Part shown: positions 58,218 through 64,000 of the stretch, piece by piece
Position numbering within the stretch: position 1 is the stretch's first letter
Layout: the number at the start of each line of letters is the position of its first letter
From: Staphylococcus sp. 17KM0847
GTDB lineage: Bacteria; Bacillota; Bacilli; Staphylococcales; Staphylococcaceae
Reading direction: 5' to 3'
Assembly (NCBI RefSeq): GCF_013463155.1
Contig: NZ_CP040781.1
Coordinates: 1,612,001-1,676,000 of the forward strand
DNA length: 64,000 bases
Translations under genes and position numbers: made by a program
The notes under the pieces: generated by a model
What the model was told of the DNA's origin: nothing
Database searches by the model: none
What the model saw: only the letters and a program-made list of their open reading frames with translations

Positions 58218-59606
58218 TTAGAGCATCAAATCTTTTTTATCACGTTTATGATATCCACGCATAAAGAAGAATAATGCCATAAATCCTAAGAATAGGAAAC
58301 CTATAATAACAGATACACGTGTTTCCCCATTGATTAACATACCGACTAATACAAGTACTAAAAAGCCAATTGTTAAATAATTCGTGAATGGTGCAAAAGG
58401 CATTTTAAACGGATGATTTTCAACTTTTTCAGGAAATTTTCTACGGAACTGAATATGACTAAATAAAATCATAAACCATGGAATCATCCCCGGTAAAATT
58501 GACGCACTATATACGTACACAAAAATACTTTCAGAACCTTGAATGAGCATTGGCAAAATCACATTTAAAATGACACCAATAAAAATACCAATAGACACTG
58601 CTAAAACTGTATAAAATGGAACACCATTACGCATCACTTTTGTAAATACTTTCGGTAATTGACCGTGTTGTGCAAGTGTAAAAATCATACGACTCGAACT
58701 AAAAATACCTGAGTTACAACCTGACATGGCCGCTGTAATAACGACAAAGTTAATTAAACCAGCTGCAATCGTAATACCTACTTTAGCAAACGTCGCAACG
58801 AATGGCGAACCTAAGTCGCTCAATTCGTTCCACGGATATACCGTAACGATAACAAAAATTGCACCGATATAGAAAATTAAAATACGCCAAATGACACCAT
58901 TAACTGCCTTTTTAATATTTTTTTGAGGATCTTTTGTTTCACCTGCTGTAATACCGATAAGCTCTACACCTTGATACGAACCGATAACAATAGATAAAGC
59001 AAAGAAAAAGCCTAACCAACCGTTTGGTAAGAAACCACCATGTTCTGTCAAGTTACTCAAGCCGATCGGTTCTCCTCCGTTCCCTAATCCGAAGAAGATT
59101 AACCCGAAACCAGCGACAATCATTAAAATAATCGTAACAATCTTAATCATCGCAAACCAAAATTCGAATTCACCAAACGCTTTAACAGATACTGCATTCG
59201 CTACTGTTAAAATCACAATAACAATAATACCGGGAATCCATGTCGGTAGCTCTGGCCACCAAAACTTCATATATTCTCCAACTGCAATCACTTCCGACAT
59301 TCCGACAACAATCCATTGGAAAATATTTGCCCATGCTGTTACATATCCTGCTACTGGATGTAAGTAATCTGTTGCATAATTGGCAAACGAACCAGTTGTT
59401 GGATACAGGTACACCATTTCTCCCATTGCACGCATAACGAGAAATAAGAAAAGACCTGCCAATAAATATGCGAAAATAACAGATGGTCCGGTCCATGCAA
59501 TTGTACTTGATGCCCCCATAAATAGACCTACACCAATTGTTCCCCCAAGTGCAATCATTTGAATTTGACGAGAGCTTAACCCTCTGTGTAATTGATTATC
59601 TTCCAT
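58218..59606 (-). CDS. APC-superfamily amino acid permease
   Basis: 462 residues with 12 helices, beginning MEDNQLHRGLSSRQIQMIALGGTIGVGLFMGASSTIAWTGPSVIFAYLLAGLFLFLVMRAMGEMVYLYPTTGSFANYA, the AAT-family pattern with the IGTGLF-type substrate loop. The C-terminus ends in basic RGYHKRDKKDLML. The substrate could be D-serine/D-alanine/glycine, proline or histidine; not decidable. A CodY-like site sits at its promoter. Confidence 0.88.
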   Translation of the reverse strand: MEDNQLHRGLSSRQIQMIALGGTIGVGLFMGASSTIAWTGPSVIFAYLLAGLFLFLVMRAMGEMVYLYPTTGSFANYATDYLHPVAGYVTAWANIFQWIVVGMSEVIAVGEYMKFWWPELPTWIPGIIVIVILTVANAVSVKAFGEFEFWFAMIKIVTIILMIVAGFGLIFFGLGNGGEPIGLSNLTEHGGFLPNGWLGFFFALSIVIGSYQGVELIGITAGETKDPQKNIKKAVNGVIWRILIFYIGAIFVIVTVYPWNELSDLGSPFVATFAKVGITIAAGLINFVVITAAMSGCNSGIFSSSRMIFTLAQHGQLPKVFTKVMRNGVPFYTVLAVSIGIFIGVILNVILPMLIQGSESIFVYVYSASILPGMIPWFMILFSHIQFRRKFPEKVENHPFKMPFAPFTNYLTIGFLVLVLVGMLINGETRVSVIIGFLFLGFMALFFFMRGYHKRDKKDLML

Positions 59607-59654
59607 GACAATCTACCATCTCCTTGACAACCCCTAATTTAAAAAGTATGTAAA

Positions 59655-59669
59655 CCTTTTCTGAAATTA
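59655..59669 (-). promoter_or_regulatory. Possible CodY box at the permease promoter
   Basis: On the minus strand TAATTTCAGAAAAGG matches AATTTTCWGAAAATT at 11 of 15 positions. It begins at the end of the permease -10 (TATAAT, 59674-59669), where CodY would block initiation. Suggestive only. Confidence 0.4.
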
Positions 59670-59980
59670 TTATACTATATTTTTCTCATCATAAAAGAAA
59701 AAATTAATAGGAATATCCCTACATTTATTTTATACTTCCCCTCTTATTATCTTAGAATGGTGTATTTTATCGTTTTATGTCTTTTTATTTTGCTTAAATT
59801 AAATCATTAATCCCTACTATCATGCTTTCTCAACCTATGCTATATCTTTTTTATTATTTGTTTAATTTGGTGTGCTATTTCATCCAATACATTTACTATT
59901 CAGAATTTATGAATTTCTACATAAAAAATTCATTCATCCGCACATAATATCAAAATGTCATTGTTTCGACATAAAACTTT

Positions 59981-59998
59981 TTGTGAATACATTCACAT
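59981..59998. promoter_or_regulatory. Rex operator before the formate channel gene
   Basis: TTGTGAATACATTCACAT matches TTGTGAANNNNTTCACAA at all but the last base. It covers the -35 region of the FNT promoter, so NADH-sensing Rex would repress at low NADH and release under anaerobic, reduced conditions. Confidence 0.85.
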
Positions 59999-60020
59999 TA
60001 TCAAATTTACAAGTTATACT
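59992..60020 (+). promoter_or_regulatory. Promoter of the formate/nitrite channel gene
   Basis: TTCACA (59992-59997) and TATACT (60015-60020) at 17-base spacing; the Rex box overlaps the -35. Confidence 0.75.
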
Positions 60021-60052
60021 TGTTTTTATAAGAATTGAAAGGGTTATTTGAC

Positions 60053-60925
60053 ATGAATAATACAAATATTAAATGGGATACTATTTTTTACGGTCGTAAA
60101 TGGGTATCTAATATTATTGAAACAATCCAAAAAAAAGATGTCTTACAGAGTTTCTATTTCAAGCGCTATTTAATGCGTGCGATGATGGCTGGCTTTATTA
60201 TTAGCATTATTTCCGTTTTTGTACTTATGGTTAAAACGACTTTCGCACCAGATGTTCCACTCGGTGTTGTCAATATGGTAGGATCTGTAACATTCAGCTT
60301 TGCCCTCGTGTTAATACTTTTTACCAACTCCGAGTTGCTGACCAGTAACTTTATGTATTTTACTGTTGGTCTCTATTACCATTTGATTCCTCCTATACGT
60401 GTCCTTAATATTTTTCTTTTATGCTTCTTTGGTAATATTGCAGGTGCTTTTTTCTTTTTTGGCATTCTAAGATTTAGTGACGTCATGTCACCTGATATGA
60501 TTGGTATGCTTGAACAGATGGTGCATACTAAAACAGTAACTTATACTTTCGGCAATATTTTAGTGCGCGCTATTTTTGCTAATTTCTTTATTAATATTGC
60601 ACTTGTTATTGCCATGCAAATTGATGATGTACTCGCTAAAATGTTTGTCATGATGTTTGGTGTAACGATTTTTGCATTTATGGGTTTTGAACATGTTGTT
60701 TATAATGCCACGCTATTTGTTGGTCATCTCTACTATAATGTATCTGCACTTCACTTCGGAGGTGTCGTTAAAAATATAGTTGCTGCTTTTATCGGTAATT
60801 ATATTGGTGGTGGCTTAATTATCGGCTTATTCTATGCGTACTTAAATGATCATGGGCAATTTAAAATCATTAAAAATTCAAAAAGAGCAAAACAATATAA
60901 TCATAAAGCAGAAATGAAATCATAA
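60053..60925 (+). CDS. Formate/nitrite transporter family (FNT) channel
   Basis: 290 residues with six hydrophobic helices, fitting a pentameric FocA/NirC-type channel. Visible family elements are AMMAGFIISIISVFVLMVKTTF, the loop SELLTSNFMYFTVGLY, NILVRAIFANFFINIALVIAMQ and GFEHVVYNATLFVGHLYYNV, with the conserved His in GFEHVV. The start ATG follows AAAGGG; a TTG at 60035 is not used. With formate dehydrogenase nearby and Rex control, formate is more likely than nitrite. Confidence 0.9.
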   Translation: MNNTNIKWDTIFYGRKWVSNIIETIQKKDVLQSFYFKRYLMRAMMAGFIISIISVFVLMVKTTFAPDVPLGVVNMVGSVTFSFALVLILFTNSELLTSNFMYFTVGLYYHLIPPIRVLNIFLLCFFGNIAGAFFFFGILRFSDVMSPDMIGMLEQMVHTKTVTYTFGNILVRAIFANFFINIALVIAMQIDDVLAKMFVMMFGVTIFAFMGFEHVVYNATLFVGHLYYNVSALHFGGVVKNIVAAFIGNYIGGGLIIGLFYAYLNDHGQFKIIKNSKRAKQYNHKAEMKS

Positions 60926-60980
60926 AGTACTTTGTAATTATGATATAATGGCTGTAATTCTTTTGAAAATGGAGGCCATT

Positions 60981-61313
60981 ATGGAACGTACTCAGCGTAA
61001 TAAAGGACTTATTATCTCATTGCTACTCGGTATTCTCTTTTTTATTTTAAATTGGCTCTCACACACAGCACCATTAACAACTATTCTATTAAAATCTTTA
61101 CTCGTTGCACTCGTTTTTGGTATGCTTTATTTTATTACATTCACATTATTATCATCTGAAAAACACCGTATTCAATATGGTGTGCCACTCACAATCGGTG
61201 TAGCTTTAGGTGCGTTAATAGGGATGAAGTTAGAACAACCTATTGTCTGTGTTCTCATAGGTATTGTTATTGCGTTACTGGTCGGTTACCTTTATGGTCG
61301 ATTACGAGATTAA
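60981..61313 (+). CDS. Small membrane protein, unknown function
   Basis: 110 residues with four helices (GLIISLLLGILFFILNWLS, ILLKSLLVALVFGMLYFITFTLL, VPLTIGVALGALIGMKL, VCVLIGIVIALLVGYLYG). The ATG follows GGAGG. 55 bp after the FNT gene and 14 bp before a smaller membrane protein, so possibly the same transcript, although a TATAAT-like element at 60941 may start one of its own. No family recognised. Confidence 0.7.
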   Translation: MERTQRNKGLIISLLLGILFFILNWLSHTAPLTTILLKSLLVALVFGMLYFITFTLLSSEKHRIQYGVPLTIGVALGALIGMKLEQPIVCVLIGIVIALLVGYLYGRLRD

Positions 61314-61327
61314 AAGGAGAAAATAAT

Positions 61328-61510
61328 ATGACAACACAAACACTGGCAATTATACTCATCGTTATTTTACTCATCAGCTTTATACCTAATGCCTATTTAC
61401 TCTATAAAACAAATAAAGACGGTACACCGAATACACGTGTAAAACTTATGGTGGGTATTGATGCAATACTCGTAGTATTCCTTGTTACAGCACTCATATT
61501 ACTCACTTAA
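61328..61510 (+). CDS. Small two-helix membrane protein
   Basis: 60 residues: TLAIILIVILLISFIPNAYLLY, a short polar loop (KTNKDGTPNTRVK) and LMVGIDAILVVFLVTALILLT. AAGGAGA ribosome site. Last gene of the small plus-strand group before a bidirectional terminator. Function unknown. Confidence 0.7.
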   Translation: MTTQTLAIILIVILLISFIPNAYLLYKTNKDGTPNTRVKLMVGIDAILVVFLVTALILLT

Positions 61511-61516
61511 AGTCAA

Positions 61517-61564
61517 AAGCCTTATGCTATGTTGAAATCTTATCAACAAGCATAAGGCTTTTTG
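61517..61564. terminator. Bidirectional terminator
   Basis: AAGCCTTATGCT / AGCATAAGGCTT with TTTTTG tail; between the small membrane protein and the HAD phosphatase gene. Confidence 0.88.
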
Positions 61565-61599
61565 TAACTGTAAGTACAAACATAACAATCGATTTCGGT

Positions 61600-62247
61600 T
61601 TATATATTTTTTCCATTAAAATATTGATTGATAAGTGTTGTTAAATCAATATCTTTCGCCGTTAATGACAAATGACTAAAATCACTCTTGTTCGTCATTG
61701 GATTTGTATTTACAATAACATCTAATCCTGCACGTATCGCAGCAGTAGCACCATTAACCGAATCTTCAATGGCCAAACAATAAGCTGGATTATGGTTTAA
61801 AGCTTGCACCGCTGTTAAGTATAAATCTGGCTCTGGTTTAACAGCTTCTACATCCTCTCTACCAATAATGACATCGACATATTCATTGAGCCCCAAAGCC
61901 TCAACTAACGGTTCAATGTCCTGACGCGCACTACTTGTCGCAATCGCCATGGGTATATGTCTCGTCTTTAATGCTTCCATAAGTGTTGCCACTCCCGGGC
62001 GATAAGGTAAATTTTGTGCAGTCTGATGATGGTACGCATAGATTTGTTGTACCTTGGGTTCACCTAGTAATTCAATAAGATGGTCATGTAAATCTAATGC
62101 ACGACCACCAATATTAGCACGATAAAAATCAAACGTGACTAAAGGTTTATCCTCTAACGCCAAGAAGTGATTAATCGTTTCATATAAATGTTGTTCCGTA
62201 TCAATAATTGTCCCATCAAAGTCAAAGATAACAGCTCGATATGTCAT
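61600..62247 (-). CDS. HAD-superfamily phosphatase (beta-phosphoglucomutase-like)
   Basis: 215 residues. Motif I FDFDGTIIDTE (nucleophile D), cap helices, motif II ATSSARQ, K in EAVKPEPDLY and motif IV LAIEDSVNGATAAIRAG. Subfamily IA, close to sugar-phosphate phosphatases or beta-PGM. Lies 21 bp after the VOC dioxygenase-like gene, so likely cotranscribed. Substrate unknown. Confidence 0.87.
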   Translation of the reverse strand: MTYRAVIFDFDGTIIDTEQHLYETINHFLALEDKPLVTFDFYRANIGGRALDLHDHLIELLGEPKVQQIYAYHHQTAQNLPYRPGVATLMEALKTRHIPMAIATSSARQDIEPLVEALGLNEYVDVIIGREDVEAVKPEPDLYLTAVQALNHNPAYCLAIEDSVNGATAAIRAGLDVIVNTNPMTNKSDFSHLSLTAKDIDLTTLINQYFNGKNI

Positions 62248-62268
62248 ATAAACTATACTCCTTAATAT

Positions 62269-63105
62269 TTACGCTTTAAATACTGCATAAGGTTCTGATG
62301 TTGCAAATTCATACATAATCCCATTTTGGCGATAATACAATGACTCAAACCATTTGCGATCAATAATACCCGAATGATTTCCAGGTAACGTATCATGTAT
62401 GGTCATTATCTGTTGTAAATCCGTATGATTTTTAACTGCTAACGCATGATGATGAACAAAACCTCTACCCGGTCTTACAACATCTCCACTTTTTTCAACA
62501 ACAACAATATCTGTATAATAACCTACTGCATCTAGTGTCAAAATTGTTGGATTTCCCTTTTTTTCTATATTATACCCTAGTACACATGTTAAATATTCAA
62601 TTGTTGTTGTCTTATCTCGAACATGAATTTCAATAGGGCCTAACCCTAAAATCCGATGTTCAGATGCTATATTCGTAGATTGACACATTTCTAAAGGTAA
62701 TGATGCTTGATTATTTGCAACCATCATTAAAGATAAATGGTCGGGATCATCAAATTGAAGTGTAGGTTGCCCTCGATATGTTCCATACGTTGTAGGTATA
62801 TCATATTGGCGTAAACGTTCTGCAAAGTCATCTAAAGTACCTTCATCATCTACCAACAAACCAACACGTGCAATCATATCTGTCCCTTTACGCATTTGTC
62901 CTGCATGAGGTAATTCAAAAAAAGTGAGCAATGTTCCAACTGTACCTTGTGCATCTCCATAAAAAAGATGCACCATATCATGATTATCTTGATTGACCGT
63001 TTCTTTAACAAGTTTTAGACCCAACACTTCCTGATAAAAATGCTTATTTGCTATTTTATCCTTCGTATACATCGATACATGATGATGTCCCATAATATAC
63101 GTCAT
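62269..63105 (-). CDS. Two-domain VOC protein, ring-cleaving-dioxygenase-like (MhqO type)
   Basis: 278 residues. Two VOC halves: HHHVSMYTKDKIANKHFYQEVLGLKLVKETVNQD-HLFYGDAQGTVGTLLTFFELPHAG and GPIEIHVRDKTTTIEYLTCVLGY, with C-terminal RKWFESLYYRQNGIMYEFATSEP. Metal ligands are probably H in HHHV, H in VHHHAL and E in YEFAT. Matches the hydroquinone/quinone-resistance dioxygenase family. The ATG at 63105 follows GGAGGTGA. Confidence 0.82.
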   Translation of the reverse strand: MTYIMGHHHVSMYTKDKIANKHFYQEVLGLKLVKETVNQDNHDMVHLFYGDAQGTVGTLLTFFELPHAGQMRKGTDMIARVGLLVDDEGTLDDFAERLRQYDIPTTYGTYRGQPTLQFDDPDHLSLMMVANNQASLPLEMCQSTNIASEHRILGLGPIEIHVRDKTTTIEYLTCVLGYNIEKKGNPTILTLDAVGYYTDIVVVEKSGDVVRPGRGFVHHHALAVKNHTDLQQIMTIHDTLPGNHSGIIDRKWFESLYYRQNGIMYEFATSEPYAVFKA

Positions 63106-63158
63106 ATATTCACCTCCTACATAAAAAGTCACATTAAAGTATTTTATTTTTCAATAGC

Positions 63159-63434
63159 TTAAAATGCCATCGGTACGATAAATAAACAAATTACGCCCAT
63201 AATAACAATTGCAATTGGAAAAGCAATCGTCTGAATAAACCTCACTTTGTTCAAAGGTAACTTCGAGTAAGCAAGCCATGTTTCCAATACAAAACTAAAA
63301 CATGTCATACTTAACGTTAATACAAGAAATAACTGCATACCATTTTGATAGTGCGATAAAAAGCCTACTGACAATATTAACATTGTGATAAAGAGCATTA
63401 ATGTAATAAAATAACGCTGTAACACTTTAGCCAT
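63159..63434 (-). CDS. Small membrane protein, unknown function
   Basis: 91 residues with three hydrophobic stretches (YFITLMLFITMLILSVGFLSH, MQLFLVLTLSMTCFSFVLETWLAYSKL, IQTIAFPIAIVIMGVICLFIVPMAF). The ATG at 63434 follows AAGGTGA; a GTG four codons earlier is less likely. Upstream of the dioxygenase-like gene by 53 bp on the same strand. Confidence 0.65.
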   Translation of the reverse strand: MAKVLQRYFITLMLFITMLILSVGFLSHYQNGMQLFLVLTLSMTCFSFVLETWLAYSKLPLNKVRFIQTIAFPIAIVIMGVICLFIVPMAF

Positions 63435-63539
63435 ATATCTCTTCACCTTCTATCTTATAACTTCACACGGCTTCAAATGTTTTCTATTTATTAAACCTTA
63501 TATTCGCACATCCTAATCTTTTTGTAAACTATTTAAAAA

Positions 63540-63590
63540 GTGTATATCTAAAAGCCAAAAACAGTCATGCTTTCGCCTTTGATATACACT
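63540..63590 (-). terminator. Terminator of the bile acid symporter family gene
   Basis: GTGTATATC-AAAGCC pairs with GCCTTTGATATACAC (minor bulge) just after the minus-strand stop at 63602. Confidence 0.7.
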
Positions 63591-63601
63591 CTTAGAAATG
63601 A

Positions 63602-64000
63602 TTATGCGATTGTTTTAACTTGTTTCTGTTCTGCACGTGCTGCCCAGTAACGTGCAAGCAACGGGCCACTAATACAGTGTACAAAGCTAAACACTGCACC
63701 CGGAACTGCTGCTAATGGATTAAAATGTACAGTGGCAAGCGACGATGCTAAAGCTGAGTTCTGCATACCTACTTCAATAGACACCGCTTTTTTATCTGGA
63801 TAATTCAGCTTTAAAACATTGGCTAAAAAGTAACCTATCGCATATCCTAAAACGTTATGTAATATCACTACTGTAAAAATCAACAATCCTGTTTGAACAA
63901 TTAATTCTTTACTGCCTGCAACAACTGCACCTAAAATCAATGAAATGGCTACTACGGATACAACAGGTAAAACATCTTCTCCAAAATCAGCTAACTTTTT
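63602..64000 (-). CDS. Bile acid:sodium symporter family (BASS) transporter, partial
   Basis: The last 132 residues of a longer membrane protein; the frame is open to the window end. Seen: [49 protein letters not shown] and [47 protein letters not shown], which is the BASS signature with EVGMQNSAL. In bacteria these move organic anions with sodium; substrate unknown. Confidence 0.88.
   Translation of the reverse strand, partial: KKLADFGEDVLPVVSVVAISLILGAVVAGSKELIVQTGLLIFTVVILHNVLGYAIGYFLANVLKLNYPDKKAVSIEVGMQNSALASSLATVHFNPLAAVPGAVFSFVHCISGPLLARYWAARAEQKQVKTIA

Larger units (their letters stand above)
59607..60052. other. Divergent control region: permease and formate channel
   Basis: 446 bases with two promoters facing apart. 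The left part has the permease promoter with a CodY-like box; the right part has a Rex box and the FNT promoter. The AT-rich middle shows no reading frame. Confidence 0.7.

Overview
This window is a chromosomal segment of a Staphylococcus. The S10-type ribosomal protein genes, FemX, FhuD2, LcpC and SagA all read as staphylococcal proteins, the DNA is AT-rich, and the gene order largely follows the S. aureus chromosome from the S10 operon through the molybdenum cofactor genes to formate dehydrogenase. Species cannot be fixed from the sequence alone. The sialic acid cluster next to bioY and the exfoliative-toxin-like protease would suit the coagulase-variable animal-associated species (hyicus/intermedius groups), but that is inference.

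Layout. 1-5335: the start of the S10 ribosomal operon on the minus strand (rpsJ to rplN, the last cut by the window edge), with a good promoter and a structured leader upstream. 5685-13110: a small membrane protein, a purine permease with PurR boxes, topoisomerase III, an AEC transporter, two small proteins and an aminotransferase. 13370-19344: an orphan RND exporter, FemX, a VOC protein and a MarR regulator. 19436-29122: the molybdenum block: moaA-mobA-moaD-moaE-mobB-moeA, divergent moaC, moaB-moeB, the molybdate importer modABC, and fdhD.

29139-32916: a degenerate, very AT-rich accessory patch bounded by two inverted ISL3-family ends. It holds remnants of an XRE regulator, a serine recombinase and an IS6 transposase, one intact secreted serine protease of the V8/exfoliative-toxin type, and a divergent reading frame carrying the motifs of a D-Ala-D-Ala carboxypeptidase in permuted order (KTG before SxxK and SxN). 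This is the most unusual part of the window.

33057-39395: a GNAT gene, bioY with a BirA-type operator, and the sialic acid genes nanK-nanR / nanA / nanT with a NanR-type operator and a cre site. 39451-50485: fhuD2 with a Fur box, a DUF454 protein, an acyl-CoA dehydrogenase, a SarR-like regulator, an LLM oxidoreductase, an opine-type dehydrogenase, a 2-hydroxyacid dehydrogenase, an FAD monooxygenase and the glucosaminidase SagA. 50817-64000: the DUF1641 and formate dehydrogenase pair, LcpC, an inositol-phosphatase-like protein, a probable RsaI small RNA with a cre site, a CPBP protease, an amino acid permease, a formate/nitrite channel behind a near-perfect Rex box, small membrane proteins, a HAD phosphatase, a ring-cleaving-dioxygenase-like protein, and a partial bile acid:sodium symporter.

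How they fit: ModABC brings in molybdate, the Moa/Mob/Moe proteins build bis-MGD, FdhD sulfurates it, FdhF uses it to oxidise formate, and the FNT channel moves formate under probable redox control. Several sites (Rex, Fur, BirA, PurR, NanR, CcpA) are sharp enough to be read by eye. Coordinates use the start codon best supported by a ribosome binding site, often shorter than the longest possible reading frame. No tRNA, rRNA or CRISPR array was seen.
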